Source of the DNA: Gammaproteobacteria bacterium
GTDB lineage: Bacteria > Pseudomonadota > Gammaproteobacteria > Eutrophobiales > Eutrophobiaceae
NCBI GenBank assembly: GCA_022826885.1
Contig: JAJDUB010000053.1
Location: forward strand, 62,001 to 126,000
Length of the DNA: 64,000 bases
Direction of reading: 5' to 3'
In this document: piece after piece, positions 27,452-37,124 of the stretch
How positions within the stretch are numbered: the stretch's first letter is position 1
How the letters are laid out: each line of letters begins with the position of its first letter
Notes under the pieces: generated by a model
The model's input: the letters and a program-made list of their open reading frames with translations, nothing else
The model's database searches: none
Told to the model about the DNA's origin: nothing
Made by a program: the position numbers and the translations under genes

Positions 27452-29296
27452 CTAAAGGGGAGACCACAAACCCGAATCATGCACGATACGTCCGTCCACC
27501 ATGGTCAACACGGGTTTGAGATTTGGCAACTGTTTGATATCACAGGTCAGGGGATCGGTGTCAAACACCGCCAGTTCGGCTGCCATTCCCTCGGCAATAC
27601 TGCCCCGGCTGTCTTCCTCCCAATTCATGTAATGGGGCGCCTGGCAACTGATGCGTAATACTTCCTCGCGAGTCAAACGGCTTTCCCCGAGGTGCCGTTG
27701 CCCGACCTCGTCCCATCGCTCCAGCGCCTCCCAGGCGGTAAACAGCATGGAAGGCGGGACGTTGTCCGAACCCAGCGCCACGGGTATGCCTGCATCGAGC
27801 ATCTCGCGTATCGGGAAGGCAGCCTGACCAAGCTTGTGCAGGTGAAGTGGCGCCGCCTGTGAATAAATGAATGAGGGTGTAAACGTAACTACCAGGCCGA
27901 GATCGCGGATGCGGCGGATTTGCGCCGGCGTTACGTGCAGCATATGAAAACCCACGCAACGCAAATCACGGATTGGAGCCTGCCGGTCTATTTGCTCAAG
28001 CATATCAAGCGTGCCGTCCACACTGTAACGGGGCGGCGCCTCGGCGATGAGGAAATGCAGTCGGAGTTTCTGCCTGGCGGCTTCAATCCCGATCTCGACA
28101 AATTCCGATTTTGTGAGCGCCTGGTAAAAATGTCCGGCCCATTGCACGTAGGGATAATCCCGTGCAATGGGGGCAGCGACCTGTGGATCGGCATGATCGA
28201 GTGTCACCCCGGATACCCGAAAATTGCCTGCCGGTATGCCGCTACCGCCGGCTGAAGGCGCCCACTGCCTTAGCAGTTTGCTGAGATCGCGGCGGCTCAG
28301 GGCAGAGGAAGGCAGGCTGAGGGGAGCGGACATCCGCACCTTGAGATCCCCCCGTTCATTGAGCTCGCGGTAGGCGCGTAACAATGCGGGTGTAAGCCCA
28401 TGTGTTTCATAAGCCGAGGTGGTACCCAGCGCACTGTATATCTCTGCTCCGATACGTACCGACTCGAGCCGGTCCTCGTAGGTGAACCGGGGAACATTAC
28501 GAAACAGTGTGAATTCCAGCAGCGAAGTGCGATTGGTTTCAAGAAACACACCGGTAGGGTTGCCGCCGCTGTCACGTACGATCCTGATGTTGTAGGGATC
28601 GGCGCTGGCGGCAGTGATTCCGCAACGACGCATGGCTTCACTGTTGGCCACTGCCGGAAACGGAGGCCGGGTCCACCAGCCCCAGACACCGCGGATGTAA
28701 ACGGGATTGTCAGGCGCGACACGGTCAAGATCATGCCGGTTCGGGTAGCGGCCCTCTTTGAGCATGTTTACATCGTTGACATAGCCGAACGGCGGCGCGC
28801 CCATGGGCATGAAGACAATCCATTCACCGGGCCTGGCCTTCCGCGCCGCTTCCGCAACACGTTCGACGATGGCCGCCACCGAATTGGCGCCCGCTAATGA
28901 CTCGCCGCCCAGTGTCTTCAACCCTTCCCGGTCCGCATGTGGATGGGCATCAAAAAAGCCGGGCAGGACCGTTCGGCCCTTCAGGTCGATGCGCCGGGTT
29001 TCAGGCGGGACACGCTTTTCCAGGTCGGCATCCTCTCCCACGGCAAGGATTTTGCTTCCGCGGATGGCCACGGCTTCGCTGATCCTCGAACCGTCGTCCA
29101 GCGTGATTATCCTGCCGTTGTGAAGAAGCAGATCGGCACGCAATGTGGAACCGATACCTGGAGTAACTGCCGGAGATGAGGTCGAATCCCTTTGTCTGCC
29201 AAGGGCTAATCGTGGTAAAAGTGCTGTTGTACCGAAGAGGGTCAGCAGTAGTTGCAGTAACCGGCGCCGATGGCGTAAATTGCTGTTTTCACTCAT
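27452..29296 (-). CDS. Amidohydrolase family protein (YtcJ-like), exported by a twin-arginine-like signal
   Basis: A metal-dependent amidohydrolase of the YtcJ/DUF1446-like group, 614 residues. ATG 29296 is chosen because GGAGGTGAC lies just upstream. The N-terminus carries several arginines followed by a hydrophobic run (RRRLLQLLLTLFGTTALL), resembling a Tat or lipoprotein-type export signal. The catalytic domain begins with LLHNGRIITLDDGSRISEAVA, and the metal-binding HPHAD is near residue 120. The late part has VALGSDNVPPS, typical of the family. The substrate is unknown. It is divergent from the cyclase gene, 48 bases away, which suggests a shared pathway for an exported substrate. Confidence 0.85.
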   Translation of the reverse strand: MSENSNLRHRRRLLQLLLTLFGTTALLPRLALGRQRDSTSSPAVTPGIGSTLRADLLLHNGRIITLDDGSRISEAVAIRGSKILAVGEDADLEKRVPPETRRIDLKGRTVLPGFFDAHPHADREGLKTLGGESLAGANSVAAIVERVAEAARKARPGEWIVFMPMGAPPFGYVNDVNMLKEGRYPNRHDLDRVAPDNPVYIRGVWGWWTRPPFPAVANSEAMRRCGITAASADPYNIRIVRDSGGNPTGVFLETNRTSLLEFTLFRNVPRFTYEDRLESVRIGAEIYSALGTTSAYETHGLTPALLRAYRELNERGDLKVRMSAPLSLPSSALSRRDLSKLLRQWAPSAGGSGIPAGNFRVSGVTLDHADPQVAAPIARDYPYVQWAGHFYQALTKSEFVEIGIEAARQKLRLHFLIAEAPPRYSVDGTLDMLEQIDRQAPIRDLRCVGFHMLHVTPAQIRRIRDLGLVVTFTPSFIYSQAAPLHLHKLGQAAFPIREMLDAGIPVALGSDNVPPSMLFTAWEALERWDEVGQRHLGESRLTREEVLRISCQAPHYMNWEEDSRGSIAEGMAAELAVFDTDPLTCDIKQLPNLKPVLTMVDGRIVHDSGLWSPL

Positions 29297-29344
29297 TGTC
29301 ACCTCCGGGGCGAGGTTCAAACATGTCCGGTATCTGGAGGCATT

Positions 29345-30319
29345 ATGTTGAATGTAACTGAAAATCGTAGTTACCCTTTCACAGGAATTTTTTCACTATA
29401 CCTGATGTTGGCATTATGTTGTTCCGTGAACATCAGCGCAGAGGAAGCCTGGTATCCGTCGAAATACGGCGCAACAGACAGGTTGGGCGCCATAAACAAC
29501 TTGTCGCCGGCGATGGTAAAGAAGGCGGCGGCCCTGATAAAGTCAGGCACCGTCTATTCGCTCGCGATGAATACCGGGCCGGATACCCCCGCTTTTGGTC
29601 ATCGGAACTACCAGTTACTTACCAAGGCGATTGATGGAGCCGGTAATGATGCAGCCGGCCCTCCCAACAAAGTTGCCGGTTTTGATGATCTGTTGATTTC
29701 CTGGCTTGGAATCGGCACGCAAATTGACGGGTTCGGGCACGTGGCCGTCGATAGTCGGCATTATAACGGTGTGCCGGTCGCAGAAGTTTTTCATCCCCAC
29801 GGGAGCCCGGTGTACGGCATTCATCATTTACCGCCGATAGTCACCCGCGGCATCCTGCTGGATATGGCAGGCCTGATGGACAGGAAAATGCTGGATGCAG
29901 GAACGGTCTTTAACGAACCGGAATTGAAATCCGCCATGGACCGTCAGAAAGTAACCATCTCGGCAGGTGACGTGGTGTTGCTGCACACGGGATGGATGAC
30001 GATGATGGAGCAAGACCCGGAAAATTCACTCAGGACAACACCAGGCCTGGGCGTGCAGGGAGCAGAATACCTCGCAAACACGGGCGTTGTCGCAATCGGG
30101 TCTGATACCTGGGCGCTTGAAGTGTTACCGCCGGAAAATCCGCAGGAAAGATTTCCGGTGCATGGCACACTCCTGGTAAAACAAGGCGTGTACATACTGG
30201 AAAATATCAGGACCAGCCAGTTGGCCGAAGACAAGGTGTATGAGTTTTTCTTCATGCTTGCAGCGCCGAAATTTGTCGGGGCGCTGCAAACCGTCGTTCA
30301 CCCCGTTGCCATCCGATGA
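29345..30319 (+). CDS. Cyclase family protein (kynurenine-formamidase-like) with signal peptide
   Basis: A 324-residue protein. Residues 1-32 are a signal peptide (hydrophobic YLMLALCCSVNISA). The mature part is a cyclase / formamidase fold with the metal motif GTQIDGFGHVAVDSRHYNG, corresponding to the conserved H-x-G-T-H-x-D-x-x-x-H motif in degenerate form. It ends with the family block SQLAEDKVYEFFFMLAAP. The family includes kynurenine formamidase, isatin hydrolase and polyketide cyclases. The stop is one base from the folA start, so it may feed transcription into folA. Together with the divergent amidohydrolase it looks like a transferred pair. Confidence 0.83.
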   Translation: MLNVTENRSYPFTGIFSLYLMLALCCSVNISAEEAWYPSKYGATDRLGAINNLSPAMVKKAAALIKSGTVYSLAMNTGPDTPAFGHRNYQLLTKAIDGAGNDAAGPPNKVAGFDDLLISWLGIGTQIDGFGHVAVDSRHYNGVPVAEVFHPHGSPVYGIHHLPPIVTRGILLDMAGLMDRKMLDAGTVFNEPELKSAMDRQKVTISAGDVVLLHTGWMTMMEQDPENSLRTTPGLGVQGAEYLANTGVVAIGSDTWALEVLPPENPQERFPVHGTLLVKQGVYILENIRTSQLAEDKVYEFFFMLAAPKFVGALQTVVHPVAIR

Positions 30320-30320
30320 A

Positions 30321-30806
30321 ATGATCATCTCACTCATAGTCGCCATGGACCGCCGGGGCGTCATCGGCGCCGGGGGCGATTTGCCTTGGCGCCTGTCCGA
30401 TGACCTGAAACAGTTCAAGGCCATCACCATGGGCAAACCACTGGTAATGGGACGGAAGACCCACGAGTCAATCGGGTGCCCGCTGCCCGGACGCCGCAAC
30501 ATCGTCCTCACCCGGCAACGGGGTTATACGGCACAGGGCTGCGTCGTTGTTCATGACGTGGAAGACGCCCTGGCAGCCTGTGCCGGCGCGGAAGAGGTCA
30601 TGGTCATGGGCGGCGCCACGCTGTACGAGTTGTTCCTGCCCCGCGCCGGGCGCATCTACCTGACCCGGGTACAGGCGGAGGTTGACGGCGACACCTGGTT
30701 CCCGCCGTTTGACGAAAGCGCCTGGAACGAGGTCGAACGCCAGGAACGCCAGGCTGACGCACACAACGAATACCCCGTCAGCGTCCGGGTACTTGAAAGA
30801 AAGTGA
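30321..30806 (+). CDS. folA: Dihydrofolate reductase
   Basis: FolA reduces dihydrofolate to tetrahydrofolate with NADPH. The start is ATG 30321, which gives 161 residues, the usual length. The N-terminus reads SLIVAMDRRGVIGAGGDLPW, with the conserved LPW loop. The NADPH-binding VMGRKTHESIG and the MVMGGATLYELFLPRAGRIY block follow. The gene lies one base after the stop of the cyclase gene. In the ancestral order thyA precedes folA; the 18.3-kb interval here is accessory DNA. Confidence 0.95.
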   Translation: MIISLIVAMDRRGVIGAGGDLPWRLSDDLKQFKAITMGKPLVMGRKTHESIGCPLPGRRNIVLTRQRGYTAQGCVVVHDVEDALAACAGAEEVMVMGGATLYELFLPRAGRIYLTRVQAEVDGDTWFPPFDESAWNEVERQERQADAHNEYPVSVRVLERK

Positions 30807-30962
30807 AAACAGGGTCGGACCACCCAGGTTGGGCATAACTTACTGGTTATAAAGGAAATCTTTCAACAGAGAAGTGCTATTCCGGGCTTAGACTGCGTTT
30901 TTCATATACTAAAACAGGGTTTTAAGGAAGAAATATCAGGTGATGTACCTGAGAAGTGCAGG

Positions 30963-31790
30963 TTAGCCCTGCCTGGACGGCACACTGAAATATCGCTCAT
31001 CCTCCAGTCGCAACGCCACCAGTTCACCGCCCCAGACACAGCCCATGTCCAGGGGAAATACGTTGAAGCGGGCGTAGTCCTGGGGGTAATCCCTGAGCGC
31101 GGCCCAGTGCCCGAAAATGATTTTATCCGATCGGGTTTTCCTCGCCGCTATCTCAAACCAGGGTAGCGCCGCTTCGGGCTGGTTGCCCGGCGCTCCTTTC
31201 TCCTCCAGGTTGAGGCGGCCGTCCACAGAGCAATACCGCATGCGCGAAAAACAGTTGGTGATGAAGCGCAGCCGGTCCCAGCCGTCCAGGTCGGGAGACC
31301 AGACGGCCGGTTCGTTTCCGTACATGTGCGCGAAGTAGTCCCGGTAACCGGGGCCTTGCAGGACCTCTTCGACTTCCCGTGCATAACGCAGCGCCCCGGC
31401 GAGATCCCACTGCGGCGGCAGGCCGGCATGCAACATTGTGAAACCGGATTGCTCGTCGCGATGTATCAGTGGGAGCCCGCGTAGCCAGTCGAGCAATTCA
31501 TCCCGGTCCTCTGCCGCCAGGATGTCATCCAGGGTATCGCCGGCGTGCAGGTACTGGGGCTGGCCGTTGCCGATTGCCAGCAGGTGCAGTTCATGGTTGC
31601 CCAGCACCGTGGTTGCCGTATCCCCCAGGTCCTTGACGAAACGGAGGCAGTCCAGCGACTGTGGGCCGCGGTTGACCAGGTCCCCGGTAAACCAGAGCCG
31701 GTCCCGGGCAGGGTCGAAACGGATTTTCTCCAGCAGGTCCGCCAGTTCATCGAAACATCCCTGGAGATCGCCGATGGCATAGGTAGGCAT
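30963..31790 (-). CDS. apaH: Bis(5'-nucleosyl)-tetraphosphatase, symmetrical
   Basis: ApaH splits Ap4A into two ADP. The 275-residue protein has the metallophosphoesterase motifs GDLQGCFDEL (residue 7), GDLVNRGPQS (near 37) and GNHELHLL (near 65). It is in the normal apaG-apaH order on the minus strand and converges with folA across a 156-base gap in which I see no gene or clear terminator. Ap4A clearance is linked to stress, and apaH often sits with folA and rsmA; here rsmA has been separated from it by about 9 kb. Confidence 0.95.
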   Translation of the reverse strand: MPTYAIGDLQGCFDELADLLEKIRFDPARDRLWFTGDLVNRGPQSLDCLRFVKDLGDTATTVLGNHELHLLAIGNGQPQYLHAGDTLDDILAAEDRDELLDWLRGLPLIHRDEQSGFTMLHAGLPPQWDLAGALRYAREVEEVLQGPGYRDYFAHMYGNEPAVWSPDLDGWDRLRFITNCFSRMRYCSVDGRLNLEEKGAPGNQPEAALPWFEIAARKTRSDKIIFGHWAALRDYPQDYARFNVFPLDMGCVWGGELVALRLEDERYFSVPSRQG

Positions 31791-31837
31791 GTGTGCAATG
31801 TGCGACCTGACCCCGCAAAACGCGAGCAGGTTGCAGG

Positions 31838-32224
31838 TTAGTGTAGCGTAAGCGGCGTGGACAGGTTGAATACCGGAATCGGCGAAGCGAATTCGACCCC
31901 GTCTTCCGCCATGATGTCGTAAGTGCCTTCCATGCAGCCTACCGGCGTTTCCAGCACCGCGCCGCTGGTGTATTCAAAGGATTGGCCGGGATGCAGGTGC
32001 GGTTGCTCCCCGACCACGCCGTCACCGTGGACTTCCTGCACCTTGTTGTTCGCATCGGTAATGACCCAGTGCCGGCGCAGCAGGGTACCCGGAACGCTGC
32101 CCGTATTGGTGATGGAAATGGTATAGGCAAACACAAACCGGTTATCCTCGGGGACGGATTGTTCCTGCAGGTAGGCGGTTCTTACCTTGACGGTGAACTC
32201 GTAATGTTCGTTATTATCCGGCAT
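31838..32224 (-). CDS. apaG: ApaG (DUF525 domain protein)
   Basis: ApaG is a small beta-sandwich protein of unclear function, reported to affect Co/Mg efflux. The start ATG 32224 gives 128 residues, the family length. The strings NRFVFAYTISITNTGS and YDIMAEDGVEFASPIPVFNL are characteristic. A longer upstream frame exists but its extra 32 residues are not family-like. It precedes apaH with a 47-base gap, on the same strand. Confidence 0.93.
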   Translation of the reverse strand: MPDNNEHYEFTVKVRTAYLQEQSVPEDNRFVFAYTISITNTGSVPGTLLRRHWVITDANNKVQEVHGDGVVGEQPHLHPGQSFEYTSGAVLETPVGCMEGTYDIMAEDGVEFASPIPVFNLSTPLTLH

Positions 32225-32316
32225 AGCGTCTTTAACCTTATTAACTGGTAAGAGTACCAAGCGTGTCAATATCTTACCAGTTTTCATCTTTTGTTTACGG
32301 CATAAAGTCAGATGCG

Positions 32317-33828
32317 TCAACCGCCGGTAATACCGCCGCGGTAGGAGATTGCCTCGCTCAGGTGTTCCGGGAGGATGGACCCGGACCCTGCCAGGTCCGC
32401 CACGGTCCTGGCCACGCGCAGTACCCGGTACATGCCCCGGATGGACAGGTTCAGCCGTTCGACGGCCTTGTGCAGCAACGCCGTGAGAGGCGGGTCAAGG
32501 CGGCAGTATCTTTCCAGTTCCTCATTGTCCAGCATCCGGTTCTGCTTGCCGGCGCGCCCCAGTTGGATGCGGTAGGCGCGTATAACCCTGAGCCGCACCT
32601 CGGCGCTGGTTTCCCGCCGTTCATCCTGCAGCGACTCCAGGCCGCCGGGGGTGAGGTTCGGCACCTCGATGTGCACGTCGATCCGGTCCAGCAACGGGCC
32701 GGACACCTTGTTCCGGTAACGCCTGACCTGTCCGGGAGTGCAGCGGCAGCGGCCGTTGCGGTCGTCAAGATAACCGCATGGGCAGGGGTTCAGCGCCGCG
32801 ACAAGCTGGAACCCGGCGGGGAATTCGGTCTGGCGCGCGGCCCGGGAAATGCTGATCCTGCCCGCTTCCAGCGGTTCCCGCAATGCCTCCAGGACGTCGC
32901 GGTTGAATTCCGGCAACTCGTCCAGGAACAGGATGCCGTTATGCGCCAGCGATACCTCGCCGGGGCGGGGCACGCTGCCGCCGCCCACCAGGGCAACGGA
33001 TGAGGCCGAGTGGTGGGGCGCCCGCACCGGACGCTGTTTCCAGTCCTCGACCCTGAAGCCCCGGGCGCTGACGGATTGAATCATCGCCGTGGCTATGGCT
33101 TCCTCCTCGTTCATGGGCGGCAGGAGGCCCGGCAGGCGCTCGGCCAGCATCGTCTTGCCGCTGCCGGGAGGGCCTGCCAGCAACAGGTTATGACCCCCTG
33201 AAGCGCAGATTTCCAGGGCGCGTTTGGCAAAATGGTGTGATCGGACGTCCGCCAGGTCAGGGTGTGCCGGCGCCTCCGGGCGTCGAATTTTCCTGCCGCT
33301 GAAGCGCTCCAGCGCGGCGCTACCGTCAAGGTGGTTGCAGACGGAACGGAGGTGCCGCGCCGGCAACACCGGCAACTCATTGATGAGTCCGGCTTCCGCG
33401 GCATTTTGCTCCGGCAGTACCAGGGAGCGCCCGGTCCTGTTGATGGAGTACGCGCAGGGCAGCACGCCGCCCACCGGTCTTAATTCACCCGCCAGGGACA
33501 ACTCGCCGATAAACTCGTGGGACGCCAGGGCGTCGCGGGGAACCTGGCCGGTGGCCGCCAGGATCCCGACCGCAATGGCCAGGTCATACCTCCCGCCCTG
33601 TTTCGGCAGGTCGGCAGGGGCCAGGTTCACGGTGATCCGGCGTATCGGAAACTCGAAATGATTGGTCAGCAGCGCGCTCCTGACGCGTTCCCGGCTTTCC
33701 TTGACCTCGGTCTCGGGCAATCCGACGATGTGAAATTTCGGCAGTCCGGGGGAGACGTGTATATCGACGGTGACCTGCAGCGAATCGATCCCTGCCAGTG
33801 CGCGTGAATAGATCCTTGCAATCTCCAT
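32317..33828 (-). CDS. comM: YifB/ComM-type AAA+ ATPase (Mg-chelatase-like)
   Basis: A 503-residue AAA+ protein of the YifB/ComM family. ComM is a hexameric helicase promoting branch migration during natural transformation. The N-terminal Lon-like domain runs to about residue 180. The Walker A motif GPPGSGKTML is near residue 219, and the Mg-chelatase signature and Walker B FLDELPEFNRDVLEALREPL are near residue 297. The C-terminal domain has PCGYLDDRNGRCRCTPGQV. An upstream open stretch of about 70 bases separates it from ubiK. Confidence 0.93.
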   Translation of the reverse strand: MEIARIYSRALAGIDSLQVTVDIHVSPGLPKFHIVGLPETEVKESRERVRSALLTNHFEFPIRRITVNLAPADLPKQGGRYDLAIAVGILAATGQVPRDALASHEFIGELSLAGELRPVGGVLPCAYSINRTGRSLVLPEQNAAEAGLINELPVLPARHLRSVCNHLDGSAALERFSGRKIRRPEAPAHPDLADVRSHHFAKRALEICASGGHNLLLAGPPGSGKTMLAERLPGLLPPMNEEEAIATAMIQSVSARGFRVEDWKQRPVRAPHHSASSVALVGGGSVPRPGEVSLAHNGILFLDELPEFNRDVLEALREPLEAGRISISRAARQTEFPAGFQLVAALNPCPCGYLDDRNGRCRCTPGQVRRYRNKVSGPLLDRIDVHIEVPNLTPGGLESLQDERRETSAEVRLRVIRAYRIQLGRAGKQNRMLDNEELERYCRLDPPLTALLHKAVERLNLSIRGMYRVLRVARTVADLAGSGSILPEHLSEAISYRGGITGG

Positions 33829-33902
33829 TTGCTTTCCTCCTTGAATGTTACGGTGTCAGGCTGTTGTGATGGAATCCCTGATCTTGTCAGGTCTTGCGCA
33901 GT

Positions 33903-34166
33903 TTAACCTGCCCCTTGTTTTTCCGAAAGCTTTTTTTCCATCTCGGTGATTTGTTTCTGCAGATCGTCCAGCGCCGCACGGGTATTGGCGAGCAACTGTA
34001 ACTGTACGTCGAACTCTTCCCGCGTCACCAGGTTCATCCTGGAAAAAGCCGCGTTCATGGAAGCGCGCACCACCTTCTCAAGATCCTCCCGCGAGCGGCT
34101 CAGGTCCCTGGGCAGCAAGCGCAGGAACTGCTGGACGAAATCTTCAAATTCCCGTGCCCTGGTCAT
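33903..34166 (-). CDS. ubiK: UbiK accessory factor (YqiC/BMFP family)
   Basis: An 87-residue membrane-fusogenic-type protein of the YqiC/UbiK family, which helps ubiquinone biosynthesis under oxygen. It is mostly helical, with a conserved N-terminal part (FEDFVQQFLRLLPRDLSRS) and a C-terminal coiled coil (ALDDLQKQITEMEKKLSE). ATG 34166 is chosen; the frame extends upstream but the added residues are not family-like. It lies upstream of comM on the same strand. To its right begins the repeat cluster upstream of the ammonium genes. Confidence 0.88.
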   Translation of the reverse strand: MTRAREFEDFVQQFLRLLPRDLSRSREDLEKVVRASMNAAFSRMNLVTREEFDVQLQLLANTRAALDDLQKQITEMEKKLSEKQGAG

Positions 34167-34289
34167 GTTCAATAGTATCCGCAACCGGTAACCCGTACAT
34201 GATAGCCGCATCCCCGCGCCGGGACAACTTCCGCACTACGATTGTGCAACCGCACATAAATCGCCCACTCCTGGTGCAAATTCACGACG

Positions 34290-34512
34290 GAATTACAGGA
34301 CACCCATATCGGAATTACAGGACACCCATATAAAGGAAATTACAGGACACCCATATAAACGGAATTACAGGACACCCATATAAATTTCGAATTCAGGACA
34401 CCCATATAAATTTGGTGGCTGTCCTGTAATTCCAATATGGGTGTCCCGTGTTTTACCTCCTGTAATTCCGTCCGTTACCTGGGTGTCCTGTAATTCCGCT
34501 GTAATTCCGTCG
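34290..34512. repeat. GGACACCCA repeat cluster 1 (5 direct, 2 inverted copies)
   Basis: Direct copies start at 34298, 34320, 34345, 34370 and 34396; inverted copies (TGGGTGTCC) start at 34438 and 34480. The local flank is GGAATTACA before each direct copy and TGTAATTCC after each inverted one, so the whole cluster can fold into a large cruciform. Bare TGTAATTCCG remnants lie at its right end. It fills the gap between ubiK (start 34166) and the promoter at 34544; I see no gene in this 437-base stretch. Confidence 0.95.
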
Positions 34513-34543
34513 CCGGCGCGATGCGGCTATTGCTTTTCAAACC

Positions 34544-34558
34544 TGGCACGGTACATGC
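34544..34558 (+). promoter_or_regulatory. Sigma-54 (-24/-12) promoter of the TorF-AmtB-GlnK cluster
   Basis: TGGCACGGTACATGC matches the RpoN consensus TGGCACG-N4-TTGC with the invariant GG and GC elements in the right spacing; only the first base of the -12 box differs. It lies 46 bases upstream of the porin start. Genes for ammonium transport and PII are classical NtrC/RpoN targets, which makes chance unlikely. Any upstream enhancer would have to lie in or beyond repeat cluster 1. Confidence 0.75.
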
Positions 34559-34604
34559 ATGCATATTAGCGATTGTGATTAACGCAACAACCGGAGTAAA
34601 AAAA

Positions 34605-35318
34605 ATGCGAAATACCATCCTGACCCTGGCAACCCTCATTCTCGCGATCGGTTCGGCAAGTACGCGTGCGGAAGACTCGCCGCACCAGTTCAGCGGAAAC
34701 GTAGGGCTGTTTACCGATTACCTTTACCGCGGCATCTCCCAGACCAGCGAGAAGGCGGCCGTACAGGGTGGGATGGACTATTCCCATGCAACTTCAGGTT
34801 TTTACGTAGGCACCTGGGCTTCCAACGTGGATTTTGCCGAAGACCTGGAAATCGACGTTTACGGCGGCATCTCGGGTGAACTGGACGGCGGTCTCAGTTG
34901 GGACGTAGGCGGCCTCTACTACATCTATCCCAGTTCCGATGCGCAGCCGGAAGAGAACTTTTTCGAAGTGTACGCCAGCACCGGTTATACCTTCCCGGGC
35001 GCGCTGGAACCCAGTGTCGGCGTCGGCATCGCATATTCCCCGGACTTCTTCGGTGAAGATGGTGACGGCGTGTACATCAACGGCAGCCTGGACCTCACGC
35101 TGCCCCACGGCTTCGGCCTGTCGTTCTACGTCGGACACCAGGACGTGGCAGGCGACCAGACCACGGGGCCGGACGGCTTCAACTACACCCACTACAGCGT
35201 CGGCATCAGCAAGAGCCTCGGCCCCTTGAGCCTGAGCGCATCCTGGAACGATGCGGACGACGACTGCGGCGGTGAGATCTGCGAGGCGCTCGTGGGCAGT
35301 ATTTCCATGAGCTTTTAG
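34605..35318 (+). CDS. TorF-family putative porin
   Basis: A 237-residue outer-membrane beta-barrel of the TorF/TIGR02001 type. The signal peptide ends after TRA (residues 1-22, with TILTLATLILAIGSAST). Motifs include GLFTDYLYRGISQT near residue 35 and alternating aromatic strands to the final GSISMSF, which ends in phenylalanine. Ribosome-binding GGAG lies eight bases before ATG 34605. Such genes commonly precede glnK-amtB pairs. A role in ammonium or amine passage is inferred from context only. Confidence 0.85.
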   Translation: MRNTILTLATLILAIGSASTRAEDSPHQFSGNVGLFTDYLYRGISQTSEKAAVQGGMDYSHATSGFYVGTWASNVDFAEDLEIDVYGGISGELDGGLSWDVGGLYYIYPSSDAQPEENFFEVYASTGYTFPGALEPSVGVGIAYSPDFFGEDGDGVYINGSLDLTLPHGFGLSFYVGHQDVAGDQTTGPDGFNYTHYSVGISKSLGPLSLSASWNDADDDCGGEICEALVGSISMSF

Positions 35319-35375
35319 ACATATTTACACTTGAACCGAGACACGTAATACGAAGACCTGCAGGAGAAACTGATA

Positions 35376-36719
35376 ATGAAGCAATTCGGTGATTCAACCA
35401 ACGGAAAAACAATGCCGCGCAAAGCGGGGCGCATCTCCAATATAACCGGCATCCTGGCGGGACTGGCGGCATTGCTGCTGCCGCTCGGTGCCCGGGCAGA
35501 TGAATTGAGCGCGGGAGATACGGCCTGGATGCTGACTGCCACGGCCCTGGTGCTGTTCATGACGATACCGGGGCTCTCCCTTTTCTATGCCGGGATGGTC
35601 AGGAGCAAGAACGTCCTGTCGGTACTGATGCAGTGCTTCGCCATCACGTCGATGATGACCGTGCTCTGGGTGTTGTACGGTTACAGTATCGCGTTCGGCG
35701 GCGAAGGCCCCTACTGGGGCGGGCTGGACAAGATGTTCCTGGCGGGCGTCACGGTGGATTCCATGAGCGGCACCATCCCGGAATCCGTATTCATGACGTT
35801 CCAGATGACCTTTGCCATCATCACCCCGGCGCTGATCGTCGGCGCCTTCGCAGAACGCATGAAATTCAGCGCGGTGCTCCTGTTCATGGCGATCTGGCTC
35901 ACGGTGGTGTACGCCCCGGTGTGCCACTGGGTCTGGGGTGACGGCGGCTGGCTCGGTAACAAGGGTATCCTGGATTTTGCCGGCGGCACGGTTGTGCACA
36001 TCAACGCCGGCATGGCGGGACTGGTGTGCGCCCTGGTCCTGGGCAAGCGCAAGGGCTATCCGACCACTCCCATGATGCCCCACAACCTGACCTACACCGT
36101 GATCGGCGCCTCCATGCTCTGGGTGGGCTGGTTCGGTTTCAACGCCGGCAGTGAACTGGCTGCCGACGGGACCGCCGGCATGGCGATGGCGGTAACGCAG
36201 ATAGCCACCGCGTCCGCGGCGCTGGGCTGGATGATCTGCGAATGGGTCAACCACGGCAAGCCCAGCGTGCTGGGGATCGCGTCCGGGGCAGTGGGGGGGC
36301 TGGTCGCGATCACCCCGGCCTGCGGCTCCGTCGGACCCATGGGCGCCATCGTGATCGGTTTCGCCTCCGGCGTCGGCTGCTTCCTGGCGGCAGTTAAACT
36401 GAAACGCATGCTGGGCTATGACGATTCACTGGACGTGTTCGGCGTCCATGCCATCGGCGGTATCATCGGCGCCCTGCTGACGGGCGTGTTCTGCGCAGAA
36501 ACCCTGGGAGGCGCGGGGTTTGGCGTTGAAAGCGGCGGCATCGCCGCCCAGGTAGGCGTCCAGTTTACCGGCGTGATCGCGACGGTGATTTACACGGGCA
36601 TAGCCAGCTTCATCATTCTCAAGGTAGTGGACCTCGTGATCGGTTTGCGGGTTACGTCCGACGAGGAGCAGGAAGGGCTGGATATTGTCTTGCACGATGA
36701 ACGTGGCTATATTATATAG
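35376..36719 (+). CDS. amtB: Ammonium transporter (Amt family), first copy
   Basis: A 447-residue Amt channel. An N-terminal leader (ITGILAGLAALLLPLGARAD) precedes the first membrane segment. The conserved FQMTFAIITPALIVGAFAER contains the gate region. The pore histidines are in YAPVCHWVWGDGG and DVFGVHAIGGIIGAL. The C-terminus ends with LHDERGYII, which resembles the GlnK-regulated tail. The start follows AGGAG at a good distance. It is followed by glnK and a second amtB, so both transporters could be regulated by one PII protein. Confidence 0.95.
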   Translation: MKQFGDSTNGKTMPRKAGRISNITGILAGLAALLLPLGARADELSAGDTAWMLTATALVLFMTIPGLSLFYAGMVRSKNVLSVLMQCFAITSMMTVLWVLYGYSIAFGGEGPYWGGLDKMFLAGVTVDSMSGTIPESVFMTFQMTFAIITPALIVGAFAERMKFSAVLLFMAIWLTVVYAPVCHWVWGDGGWLGNKGILDFAGGTVVHINAGMAGLVCALVLGKRKGYPTTPMMPHNLTYTVIGASMLWVGWFGFNAGSELAADGTAGMAMAVTQIATASAALGWMICEWVNHGKPSVLGIASGAVGGLVAITPACGSVGPMGAIVIGFASGVGCFLAAVKLKRMLGYDDSLDVFGVHAIGGIIGALLTGVFCAETLGGAGFGVESGGIAAQVGVQFTGVIATVIYTGIASFIILKVVDLVIGLRVTSDEEQEGLDIVLHDERGYII

Positions 36720-36746
36720 TCATACAATACAGTGGTAACAATCTAA

Positions 36747-37109
<363 letters not shown>

Positions 37110-37124
37110 AGCTCGGAGTATCTT

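Noticed and set aside
30807-30962. Possible terminator or small RNA between folA and apaH
   Set aside because: I see no convincing hairpin with a T-run and no promoter; left unannotated.
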